Source: Capsicum annuum (Eukaryota > Streptophyta > Magnoliopsida > Solanales > Solanaceae). Taken from it: a stretch of 64,000 nucleotides of DNA. The stretch covers positions 1 to 64,000 of the forward strand of contig NW_025880663.1 of assembly GCF_002878395.1 (NCBI RefSeq), written 5' to 3'. The notes under the pieces were generated by a model. The model saw nothing but the letters and a program-made list of their open reading frames with translations, ran no database searches and was not told where the DNA came from. The translations under genes and the position numbers were made by a program. Below are positions 43,164-54,352 of this stretch, piece after piece. Positions within the stretch are counted from its first letter, which is position 1. Each line of letters opens with the position of its first letter.

Positions 43164-45056
43164 AACATAGACGTATATATGGATCAGCACTTGGGAATGT
43201 ACTGAGTATATGGGGGTGTATGCAACTAAATATCAATATAATAAATCTTTATGGAAAACATACATGGTTTTGTAGATGACTCACATAGCTTGAATAAAAC
43301 TCTCATAAATCATGAATAATGATACATGTAGTATAATTCATGTGAGCCATTATACTTTATTCTAAATCTGTATTCTTTCTTTGATCTCAAGCTTGTAAAC
43401 TAGTTGAACTCTTAAAACAACAACTTTTAGAACATGCACTTTAGTCTTTTGAAAACAAGGAACTTTTTTGAAACTCAAGGGCTTAAAACCATAATAAATT
43501 TGAGACTTGAGACTCTAGGAAAATTGGGAGTTTCTTCTAACTGACATAAACCATATGAGCTACATTGAGTCCAATGTCTTGCCCATGTTGGGGAGAGCTG
43601 TTCTATCCTTTCAATCAGAGTAGAACCTTTTACTTTTAATGATCACTAGGTTAACCCACTTGGGATAAATCAAATCCTATGGTGGCTCGTAGTTCTGGGG
43701 CATGAGACCTTGGAATCAAGCCCAACTCGGTGCTAAATAATGTTTCCTTACTTAAGCTCAGAAATTTTAAGAAAAATCCACCTTAAAAAACTCAGAAATA
43801 TGCAATGGAAGCCAATATGCTTCCCTTTAGCTTAAATCAAATGGTGTGGATTTTCTTTTTTTTTTGCTTACGATTAAAATCAAATCTTTTCTTGAAACTT
43901 TGGTAGACTATCACTAATAAACTTTAAAACTTTAAAAGCATGGAAATATCAATACACTTCTTGAAACACTTTAGAAAGTGTCAACAATTCATTCTTTGAC
44001 TTAAGGCATGTATATTATTAAAGGATCATAATTTCACAATAAAGCTTAATTCATGACACCAATCTTGGAAACCCTTGAAAATATCACATCAATATAGGAA
44101 TGTGCAATTTCTAGCATAAATTATTAATTCAAATCATAAATAAGCAAAATAATCATGCAATTCAAAGCTTGAACAACTTATCAATTCATATTCTTCAAAA
44201 TAATACAATTTGGGTACAAATCCACTTGCAAAAACATGAAATCCATTTATAAAAATCGAATCTTTGGGCACAAGAACGAAAAAAGTGTTCTTATTCCGAC
44301 CCCACATACCTTGAATTAGGAGCTTTGAATGAAATCTAGCCCTTGGGACTCTATTCGAACACTTGAATTGATATGCTTGATGCTCTTAGTTTGAGGAATC
44401 CAATTCTTGAATTAATGGTGAACTTAGGAGATTATTGGAATTGGGTTTGGATGCTTAGGGTTTTTAATTTGAGAGAATTTTTGAGAGATCGTATATGATG
44501 CTTGGAATGACCTTGGATTAGGTGTTTGGATGATTTAAGGGGCCTGGAAAAAGTCCAAAGTGCCCTTTTTAACTTCTATACGAAGTTAGAAAAATTAAAC
44601 TGGAAAACCCAATTTTATGGGCCACCGCGATGCGCCACTATCGTGGTGACTCACTGGCATTTGACAAACGGGATTCTAGGGGTCACTGCGATACGGTGCT
44701 ATCGTGTTGTCCCACTGGTTAGGACCTGGAATTTCAGCGTGACACACCACTATCGTGGAGTTCCACAAGAAATTGACAATTGTCAAATAGACCCTCTCCG
44801 TGATGTGCCAAGCACTAAAATGACGTTGTTTTACTACTAGGATTTAAATTAGCCATAACTTCGTGCCCGATTATCGGATTTGGGCGGATCTTATATTGTT
44901 GGAAAGCTAATTAAATTTTCCATATGATAAAAAGTTAAAATTAGGGAAATTCTATATAGTTTAAATGATACTCGCTTAGGAAGTCATTCTTTAACCTTCT
45001 CTAGGTAAAATTAAGCTTAAGAAAAGTTCGGAGTATGACAATATATTCGCCTTGGG

Positions 45057-45076
45057 AACATTCGTCCTCGAATGTT
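45057..45076 (-). other. Pre-PPT stem-loop of E
   Basis: In E sense AACATTCG and CGAATGTT pair perfectly around AGGA, 16 bases before the 3' LTR (the PPT region CCCAAGGCGAATATA follows). Confidence 0.72.
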
Positions 45077-45237
45077 GCTAGTTAAACTAAGAATATAGAG
45101 AAAATTGAGGATACACAGCTAAAACAAATGGCTAAACTGAATCTATATCTTTCTAAACTCTTCAATACTTCGGAGAATTCATGAACTTATATTAAGAATA
45201 TCTATATAAATGAATCTTTGATTAGAAAGGGACTGAA

Positions 45238-46946
45238 TTATGAAGGAAAGGTACCTTCGGCTTGATCTGAAATTGCAGAGAATAGGTGCAGGTACTTGGA
45301 TCTCATATCTGACTTGGCTTCCCATGTAGCACCCTCAACTAACTGTTTTTGCCACAACACTTTGACCAAGGGAACCTCTTTGTTCCTCAATCTACAGATC
45401 TGGTGGTCTAAAATTTCAACTGGAATCTCTTCAAACAAAAGGCTAGTTAGGATATATGGGCTCTCTGAAGGATCCAAAACAACGAAATCACCACTGTGCC
45501 TCTTAAGCATGGAGATATGAAATATAGGATGCACATCTGACAACTTTGTGGGCAACTCAAGCTCATAGGCTACTCTCTCCACCCGACTTATGATTCTATA
45601 GGGGACAACATACCAAGGACTAAGCTTCCCCTTCTTGCCAAACCTTTTCACCCTTTTTATAGGCGAGATTTTGAGATACACTAAGTCATTAACTTCAAAC
45701 TCAAGGTCTCTTCTTCTCACATCAGCATATGACTTCTGACGACTCTGGGCTGTCTTTAACCTTTCTCTAATCAACTTTACCTTCTCCATAGCCTTAAATA
45801 CTACATCAGGTCCAATTAAAGTAGCCTCACCCACTTTAAACCAGCCTATGGGTGATCTACATCTTCTGCCATACAAAGCCTTAAATGGTGCCATCTTGAT
45901 GCTAGCATGGTAACTATTGTTATACACAAACTCAATCAATGGTAAATACTCATCCCAACTACCTTTGAAGTTAAGAGAACATTCTCTCAATATATCCTCC
46001 AAAGTTTAGATAGTTCTCTCAGACTGACCACCTTTCTGCGGATGAAAAACGGAACTCAAATAAACTTGGGTACCAATACCCTTCTGGAATTCCCTCCAAA
46101 ACTGAGAAGTAAACTGAGTACCCCTATCTGAGATGATAGACAAGGAAACTCCATGCAACTTGACCAACTCCCGAATATACAATCTAGCATAATCCTCAGC
46201 TGTATAGGATATATGCACGAGAAAAAAATGTGCTGACTTAGTCAGCCTGTCTACAACTACCAAATAGAATCATGGTGATGACGCGAAAGAGGTAAACCCA
46301 TCACAAAATCCATATTCACTTCTTCCCACTTCCAAGTAGGTATACCAAATTCTTGCATCACACCACTAGGTCTCTGGTGCTCTACCTTGACCTGTTGGCA
46401 AGTTGGATACTTAGCTACAAACTCAGCTATGTTGTTCTTCATACCACTCCACCAATAGATTTCCCACAAGTCGCGGTACATCTTGGTAGTATCGGGATGA
46501 TTAGAATATCGTGTGCCATGTGCTTCAGTGAAAATTCTCTGCCTGAGATCATCAACACAAGGAACACACAATCTACCCTGCATTCTCAACACCCCATCTC
46601 CCCTTTGGGAGAAAAACTCTAGTTTTTGATCCTTAACTGACTCCTTCAATCTGATCAAACTAGCATCTAAGTCTTGCTTTTTCTTCACTTTCAAAACCAA
46701 AGAGGATTTGGAACTACTCTGCACCAAAATACTCCCCTCAGCAGAATTAAGCAACCAAACAGCAAATCTAGCCAGACAATGCACATCATGAGCCAACTCT
46801 TTCTTACCCTTATTTACATGAGTCACACTGCCCATAGATAACCTGCTAAGGATATCTGCCACTATGTTTGCCTTGCTCGAATGGTACAAGACGCTCATAT
46901 CATAATCTTTTAGCAACACTAACCATCTCCTCTGGTGAAGATTCAT
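45238..46946 (-). pseudogene. E integrase with chromodomain
   Basis: Three frames in order: 46946-46257 (RNase H end, linker, zinc-finger region with KYPTCQQVK, first core Asp in NMDFVMGLP), 46263-46006 (second Asp intact in IISDRGTQFTSQFW, Glu in QSERTI), and 46002-45238 (core end, basic tail, KKGKLSPWYVVPYRIISRVERVAYELELP, chromodomain EIPVEILDHQICRLRNKEVPLVKVLWQ). A single G is missing near 46262, after HHHDSIW. A TAG lies at 46003-46005, between the Glu and TLED. All three catalytic acids survive, unlike in D. Confidence 0.9.
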
Positions 46947-47242
46947 CTCCCTTTAAGAAAACACATATTGCAAGCTTTTGTGGTCTGTAAACACATCAAC
47001 ATGAACACCATAAAAATAGTGCTCCAAATTTCCAAAGCAAAAACCACAGTAACTAATTCCAGATCATGGGTTGGGTAGTTCTTTTCATATGGCTTCAACT
47101 GTCTAGAGGCATAGGCTATAACTTTACCTCTCTGCATCAACACAAAACCCAAACCATCTCTAAAGGCATCACCATACACCACAAAACCATCTGTACCACT
47201 AGGTAAAGTCAACATAGGGGCTGAGGTAAGTCGAGTCTTCAA
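46943..47242 (-). pseudogene. E RNase H domain
   Basis: The frame reads [55 protein letters not shown], then shifts by one base before the HVDVFTD-like segment. The first catalytic Asp (GDAF) is kept. It continues into the integrase frame at 46946 with [34 protein letters not shown]. Confidence 0.87.
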
Positions 47243-48300
47243 CTCTTGAAAACACTTCTCACAGGAATCCGATCAAAGGAACTTAACTTTCTTTTGGGTC
47301 AACCGGGTCATGGGGGATGCAATAGAAGAGAAATCATCAACAAAACGGTGGTAGTAGTCAGCTAGACCTAAGAAACTCCTAATGCCTAACGGATATATAT
47401 GTCTGGACCAGTTTCTTACAACTTCTGTCTTTTGGGGATCAACTCTAATGCCTTTGGCTGAAATGATATGACCTAGAAAGGCTACTGATCTTAACCAAAA
47501 TTCACACTTGCTGAATTTGGCGAACAACTGATGATCTCTAAGAGTTTGCAAAACAATTCTAAGGTGATTTGCATGGTCATTCTTAGTACGGGAGTAAACA
47601 AGGATATCATCAATGAACACTATGAAAAACATATTAAGATATTGCTTGAACACTCAATTCATGAGGTCCATGAAAGCCGCTGGAGCATTGGTTAGCCTAA
47701 AAGACATGACTAGAAACTCAAAGTAACCATAACAGGTTTGGAAAGTTGTCTTTAGGATATCACACTCCCTTACTTTAAGTTGATGATAGCCGGATCTAAG
47801 GTATATCTTTGAGAAATAACTCGCACCTTGCAACTAATCAAACAAGTTTTCAATTCTCAGAAGAGGATACTTATTCTTGACTTTGACCTTATTAAGCTGA
47901 TGATAGTCAATGTCCATATGTAAAGAACTATCTTTCTTTCACACGAATAGAACAAGTGTGCCCCAAGGTGACACACAGGGCCTTATAAGACCTTTGTCTA
48001 AAAGATCTTTGAGTTTCTCTTTCAACTCCTTAAGCTCTGTAGGTGCCATATGGTAAGGATGAATAGAAATAGGTTGAGTATCAAGAAGAAGGTCAATCCT
48101 AAATTCTATCTCTCTATCGGAAGGTACCCCTGGGAGATCTTCCAGAAAAACATCAGGGAACTCATTAACAATGTTGGTTGACTTAATGGTTGGAGCTTCG
48201 AACCTAGTGTCCCTAACTCAAACTAGATTATAAATGTAACCTTTGGATATTAGCTTTCTGGCTTTGAGATAGGATATAAAATAACTCTTGCGAGATACTG
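47243..48300 (-). pseudogene. E reverse transcriptase, main copy (RT1)
   Basis: Frame 47653-47273 contains the intact active site ([15 protein letters not shown]) and thumb ([50 protein letters not shown]). Upstream to about 48160 are fingers and palm ([54 protein letters not shown]), with stops and a changed catalytic Asp (KIYLRSG in place of KIDLRSG). Positions 47435-48014 are repeated at 48698-49276. Confidence 0.88.
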
Positions 48301-48697
48301 AACTCCCAGACCACTCAAAGATTGGCTTATCCAAAAACTAAAACTTAACCACACGGGTACGACAGTCTATAGATGCATAGGAGGAATAAAGCCAATCCAT
48401 ACCTAGAATAAGGTCAAAATCCACCATGTCCAACTCTATCAAATCAGCAAGTATGATACTATGAAAACTAGTAAGGGCATACTTTTTATACACTTATTTA
48501 GCAATAACTAACTCCCCCACAGGAGTAGATACTAGGAAAGGCTCAAGAATCTTTTTGGAACTTATTTCAAAACTCATAGCTACAAGTAGGGTAACATAAG
48601 AGAAACTTGACCCGGGGTCCAACAACACATAAACATCAAAGTGAAAAAACATGGAGAATACTAGTAACAACGTCGGGAGAATCCTCTTGCTCCTGAC
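48301..48697 (-). pseudogene. E protease
   Basis: Starts just after the junction with RT2 with [40 protein letters not shown]. It has Asp-Pro-Gly at the active site as in D, the [12 protein letters not shown] stretch, a TAA, then the LILGMDWLYSSYASIDCRTRVVKF segment and the [18 protein letters not shown] linker. Part of the chimeric 106-codon frame 48814-48494. Confidence 0.85.
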
Positions 48698-49276
48698 GGG
48701 ATCAACTCTAATGCCTTTGGCTAAAATGATATCACCCAGAAAGGCTATTGATCTTAGCCAAAATTCACACTTGCTAAATTTGGCAAACAACTGATAATCT
48801 CTAAGATTTTGCAAAATAATTCTAAGGTGATTTGCATAGTATTCTTAGTATGAAAGTAAACAAGGATATCATTTATGAACACTATGGCAAACATATCAAG
48901 ATACTGCTTGAACACTCAATTCATGAGGTCCATGAAAGCCGTTGAAGCATTGGTTAGCCCAAAAGACATGACTAGAAACTCAAAGAGACCATAACGGGTT
49001 TGGAAGACTGTCTTTGGGATATCACACTCCCTTACTTTAAGTTGATGATAGTTGGATCTAAGGTCTATCTTCAAAAAATAACTCGCACCTTTCAACTGAT
49101 CAAGCAGGTCACCAATTCTAAGAAGAGAATACTTATTCTTGACTGTGACCTTATTAAGCTGATGATAGCTAATGCACATACGCAAAGAACCATCTTTCTT
49201 TCACACGAATAGAACAAGTGTTCCCCAAGGTGACACACTGGGCCTTATAAAACCTTTGTCTAAAAGATATTTGAGT
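48698..49276 (-). pseudogene. E reverse transcriptase, second copy (RT2)
   Basis: Repeats 47435-48014 with about 8% difference by hand count over ~315 bases. Frame 49185-48916 holds [50 protein letters not shown] (here the palm Asp is kept). The frame 48814-48494 carries thumb sequence [25 protein letters not shown] and ends at GIRVDP, where it fuses in frame to protease. At the other end it joins LTR sequence directly at 49276, with AGTC shared by both sides. Confidence 0.9.
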
Positions 49277-49762
49277 CAAAATTACCCTTTTTAACTTCTA
49301 TATAAAGCTGGAAAAATTAAACTGGAAAACCCAATTTTATAGGCCACCGCGATGCACCACTATCGCAGTGGCTCATAGGAATTTGACAAACGGGATTCTG
49401 GGGGTCACTGTGATGCGGTGCCATCACGTTGTCCTACTAGTTGGGACCTAGAAATTCAGTGCGATGCACCGCTATCATAGAGTTCCACTAGAAATTGACA
49501 ATTGTTAAATAGACCCTCTCCGCGATGTGGCAAGCACTAAAATGACGTTGTTTAATGACTAGGAATTAAATTACCCATAACTTCATGCCCGGTTATCCTA
49601 TTTGGGTAGATCTTATGTCATTGGAAAGCTAATTAAATTTCCTATATGATAAACAGTCAAAATTAGGGAAATTCTATATGGTTTAAATGATACTCACTTA
49701 GGAAGTCATTCCTTAACCTTCTTGAGGCAAAATTAAGCTTAAGAAAAGTTTGGGGTATTACA
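49277..49762 (-). repeat. E 5' LTR remnant (first 487 bases)
   Basis: Aligns exactly in length with 44554-45040 of the 3' LTR and includes the four U3 modules. The remaining 1.83 kb of the LTR is absent. Confidence 0.92.
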
Positions 49763-51813
49763 ATACTATAATGATATGTTGATACCCGATGCAAATGGAT
49801 GATATTGTGATAATATTTTAATACCCGATGTGGCTGGATATATTATGATGATATGATGATACCTTGTGCGGCCAGATGATATTGTGATTATATGATGATA
49901 CCCGATGCATCCCAAGGATATTGTGATGTTACATTGATGCCCAGAAAGGTTGGAGGATGCTATGATGATATGATAATGCTTAGCAAGGCCAAAAAATTAT
50001 TATTGATGTACCAATGTGTACATCTACCATTTTAAGTTCGGTTATCCCTATGTAAGGTAATTATGTGCTTACTTATGCTCTTGTACATCTAGGTATAATG
50101 TTGATATTAGAGATGTCGATTATAGTCTTATAATGTGTTAAGGTATAAAATGGTATAGTTGTTGTGTTAAGGATGAAACATTCTTAGTGGTGGATATGGA
50201 TTAAGTGGCTAATATACTAATGGATTAGTGAGCCTTTGTGAAGAGGGCTAGTGGCATTAATGGCTATTAATAATGATGATTATTTTATAATTAAAGTTGG
50301 TGGTAATGGGAATAGCGATGGTGATGATTTATTTCTATTAATGAATAAGTCTATGATGTTTGGTTAGTTGTTGAGCAAGGATTTATGGATTAATGATGCT
50401 AGTTAATAAAAGATGTTATTTTATAGATGAGCAACGAACTAATGGTGATTAGCGGTCATTGATGAATTGTAACTAGTGGAAGTACGATGAATAGAATTAG
50501 GTATTGGTTAATTAATGAATATAGCACTGAGATGAATATTCGCTAGAGGCTAGATATTGGCAAGTTAGTGAATAGTGGTTAGTTGTTGACCTATGAATAG
50601 TATTTATGTGTTTAATAGTAGATAGATGATAATTAGAGGTTATATGATGGATAGTGAGTAAATGTGTTTAGTATTAAGCATTGGCTAGCTAATAATGAAT
50701 GAATAGAATGTATTGATGAGATAGATAACTATATTATCGTTTGGTAATGGTTATGAGTAGATTGGAATAGGTTATTAAATTACGATTATGGATGATGATT
50801 ATGAATGTTGGCAAATGGTTATTTGACGAAAATTGTGGAAAACTATGGTCAATGAGAAAGTTTGGATATATTGTTGACTTCATCCTTTTATGATTCTCTT
50901 GTGTGCACTCTCCAGTGAAATTGGATGTCATGATGAGTTCCTTAATTTATGCACTAGTTGGTGTATGGGCGCCAACTTTGTACTTGTGTTTTCTTGTGAT
51001 TATACCTGTGTTGCCTTATGACTTCGAATTATTTATTCCTTACGATCGAAGGTATTGGCTTGTGTTGATGCCTTATGTTATATTGTTGTTATGATATTTA
51101 TTACTTGTTATATATGGTGATATTGGCATGTATTGATGCCTTATGTTATATTACTATCCCAATATTTAATTCTTGTTATGTACAATGATATTGGCATGTG
51201 TTGATGTCTTATGTTACATTGTTATTCTTATGTGCTTACTTATTATATACAAGGACGATGGAGACGATTCAGGTTTGATTCTGCACCCTTACTTAGTTAT
51301 GATTATCTTACATTTTATCATCCTTATATCATGATTTAGCTTAGTCAACCGATGATTCCTACTAAGGACCCGTTGTTTTGGTACTCATACTACACTTCTA
51401 TGCCTTTTGGTACAGATTCAAGAATTAGTTATTGCTGTTCATCATGGTTCATACGGTGTTTGATAGTCGAGGATAGGATAAGATCTTAAAGTTTGATTCA
51501 CCCAATTTCCTTTTATCTCTTGTATTTAGTCTTTAGTATTTGAGATGGAGGTATTAATTATTCTTGACTTAGAGTTGTACTGATACTATTAGTTTCTCTT
51601 GTACTAACTCTACCAGGTTTAGGGATTGGTATCTTTTTTGACTATTTATTCAATCTTGAACCCTTATTTTTTTAATTGATTTTCTTAAATTTCTCCTAAG
51701 TTGGGCCTTTCTTACAGGATTAACCCATTGCGTCAGCTTCGGGTTATAGTATCGGCTTACCTATTAGTAGGAATTTATAGGTGCCATCATGAATCATAAA
51801 TCGGGTCATGATA
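49763..51813 (+). repeat. Z 3' LTR, segment 4 (LTR end)
   Basis: Begins with the second ATACT and continues the degenerate minisatellite. It aligns with 1285-1797, 9911-9974 and 12361-13789. It ends GGGTCATGATA, where the 5' LTR has GGGTTGTGACA. Confidence 0.8.
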
Positions 51814-53018
51814 GGATCATCTTTACAAAGTTGAAAGAACATAAAATAAGGGATTTTTACTGTAAGTATTCTACCTAGGTTTCACTCCAGTGATAGATCC
51901 ATCACTGTAGCAAAGTCAAAGAGAGGCAAGGAGTGATTGTGCAAATGTCACTGCGGTGATGAATCTTTCACTATTGTCAATCATAACAAGTGACTTTGAG
52001 CCATATTTATCTTGCATTTTTCCATCACAATGTTGATCTATGAACACTTTAAAACTTCTATTCCCTGAAATTTAAAATTTTAAACAAAGTAGACCCTGAT
52101 CCTAATTTGATATTCATTTATCATGCGTTTCCCAAATCTTTCACCGATTTAGACACTAATCCCTCAAAAAGACCATAAATCTCAAAAAGTTTTTAACATA
52201 AACAGTATAGTTTGGACCACACAAGGATCCCAAGTATATCTTCAAAGATAAAATAGAAAATAAGACAAAATTCAAATCACAGAAATAAAGGCATACCTAA
52301 AATCAGAAAAATCAAGACATACGTCATATCACATAAATGAAGACATACCTTAAATCACCCTAGCCTTTACAATCCATGGATATCCTTTTGTGACAAATCA
52401 TCTCATATCCTTCATAACAATCACTTATACTTAAGAAACTCATTTATCAAACAGTAAGGAAACAATGTAATCAATGCAATAACAATCCATACAAGGAATA
52501 CATATAACATTCTACCATATCAAAACAAAAATATTTAAAACGCTAGTATTTTTTGATAAACATAACCAATAAACTAACAAAAGGGTTATGCATACCAACT
52601 TCACTGAACACCACCATATACACTATATCAAAGAGCATAACCACCTAAAAGACACATTTATCAGTAAATTCAAGCATGAATCACAACCTTATGGTACAAG
52701 GCCTATGCCTCTGATTGATATCTAACGATTATAATAACATTATTCCAATATTTAAAACATTGCTTAGGTACCAGTTGGATCAACTAATCTTAATTGTTAT
52801 TGTTATGATACCAATTAGAATCTAAATGATACCTATTGGACTTAACTCGAGGAGTGAATAATTAGATAGCATGATAGGAGAGGAAAAAATATTTATTTCC
52901 TGGATTCCTTATAGTATACTAAGGATTTAATGTGGACGTCAATATTCCAATACAAAAGACACTACTAGACATTTTCTCTTATACTAGGAGATCAACTACC
53001 TAAGCTTTGATATCAACT
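51814..53018 (-). other. Decayed internal region next to a minus-strand PBS
   Basis: No coding motif is seen in either strand. At 53004-53016 the minus strand reads TTGATATCAAAGC, an iMet-type PBS, immediately before an LTR-like terminus TGACA. This stretch is therefore probably the degraded internal domain of a minus-strand element. Around 51890-51985 there are CACTG-CAGTGATAG and CACTGCGGTGATG phrases like U3 modules. Confidence 0.45.
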
Positions 53019-54352
53019 TGTCAAAATCCAAATCACGGATATTTGGCCAACTACCCAATTCTACCCTAGATAGGAGAACTCTTACCACCGAACCTTTAAT
53101 CACTACTAAAACTTACAACTATAGACATTTTTATATAATAAAACTTTCGTTTACAAAAATACTTAAGAAAATATTATAGAAATTAATTACACTATTCCTA
53201 AAATCTAGTCTAAAGAAGTGCAAGAACACTAAATGAATGAAGTATGATTCAAGATACAATATCTATGTAAGAGTACAATGACATGAGCTGTCGAAGAATG
53301 TTGATGCACTATAGAAACTATAATAGATCTATGGCATAGATATAGAAAATTATGATACAGTAAGTGTAGAATCAGTAAAACCACATGTACTAGTAGATAT
53401 CATTGGCTAACCAATGTTAGAATACAAATAATAACAAATAGCATTAAAGTAGATATCATGATAGTAACAAACATATAGATCACTAAACATTACCAGCATA
53501 ATTTAGCATTCTTTAACTCTCAACCTTACCACTCTCTCTTTATATAAGACTACGTAACCAAACTACAAAATACTACCATGTCCACATTCCAACACACTCA
53601 CCCGCCAAAGACAACATCTATTATCCCTTGACCATGAAAATTTGGACCCACTACTTTATTCCTGAGTTTCCACCAATAATACTACTATTCTATCTCTCTT
53701 TTGAAACCTAGATCAATGCAAGAATGGTAATACAATATCCTCACACTTTCAATGTATATATAAAAAATAAGATCTAAACAAAGCCAACATATACCATATA
53801 TCTAAGTACTCATGTCCATCACTTACACTTAGTAAATTAATCAATAATAGTCAAGGAAAAAACATGTGCAAATGTAATAATAAATGCATGTATGCAAGGT
53901 GTACACACATATTAGGGTTAGTAAGGACCCTTATCTATGACCTATAGAGGATGAGCTCAGTCCATGTGCCGGTCTATTATAGTACTCAATCTATATATTA
54001 ATCCATATTAGCATAAAGCTCAATCCCAATATCAATCTGTGATAGAATGATACCTAATCTATACCAATTTATATTGGTGTGACACCTAACCAATAAGAAT
54101 TCTTTATGCCATAACATTGATCCTATGATCAACAAAATTAATAAACTCAATATAACACTCAATGTATGATGACAATCTATATTTTACAAGCATGCGCAAA
54201 AGCTATTCACAAATATTTTAGCTTAAATATAAGAAAAGATTTAAATCTAGTCTATAGCTACATTTAACTTACAGATACATACCCAACCATCAAGAATTAT
54301 TGACAATTAATTATCATCTATCTTTATCCCAATTCTCTCATTTACTTAAGGA
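53019..54352 (-). repeat. Minus-strand LTR fragment
   Basis: It follows the PBS just described and should be the 3' part of a 5' LTR in reverse orientation. The sequence is AT-rich without tandem arrays. The far end is not identifiable; it abuts a Z-type LTR head at 54353. Confidence 0.4.

Larger units (their letters stand above)
42722..45040 (-). repeat. E 3' LTR (complete)
   Basis: 2319 bp. Its U3 has four modules of the GCGATGCGCCACTATCG type about 65 bp apart (44620-44815). AGCACCGAG box at 43734-43726, 7-7-7 stem-loop at 43163-43143, 6-7-6 stem-loop at 43074-43056 in E sense. Confidence 0.92.
42722..49762 (-). mobile_element. Element E: rearranged chromovirus with duplicated RT
   Basis: On the minus strand, flanked by perfect ATACT duplications (42717-42721, 49763-49767). 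In its own sense: the first 487 bp of the 5' LTR (49762-49276), then an RT fragment (49275-48698), then the end of gag and protease (48697-about 48300), a second RT (to about 47270), RNase H, integrase with chromodomain, and a complete 3' LTR (45040-42722). The rest of the 5' LTR, the PBS and gag are missing. Z reads through exactly when E and one ATACT are removed. Confidence 0.93.
1..51813 (+). mobile_element. Element Z: old Tekay/Del-like Ty3 retrotransposon, host of the nest
   Basis: This is a composite of all segments left after removing later insertions. Segments 1-1797, 9911-9974 and 12361-13789 align in order with 41322-42721 and 49763-51813, so they are the two LTRs. The 5' LTR start lies off the left edge. 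Between the LTRs are an iMet-type PBS (13793), gag, protease, a short RT piece and the integrase tail. The 3' LTR begins at 19251 with TGTAATGACCC, a head I associate with Tekay/Del LTRs, and ends near 51813 (GTCATGATA against GTTGTGACA in the 5' copy). Removing the insertions leaves a 3' LTR of about 4.9 kb, which is long for this class. Coding parts are heavily decayed and most of RT, RNase H and integrase is deleted. That 19251-20181, 22615-22717 and 40898 onward are one LTR is inferred from order and flanks, because the matching 5' part is outside the window. Confidence 0.75.
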
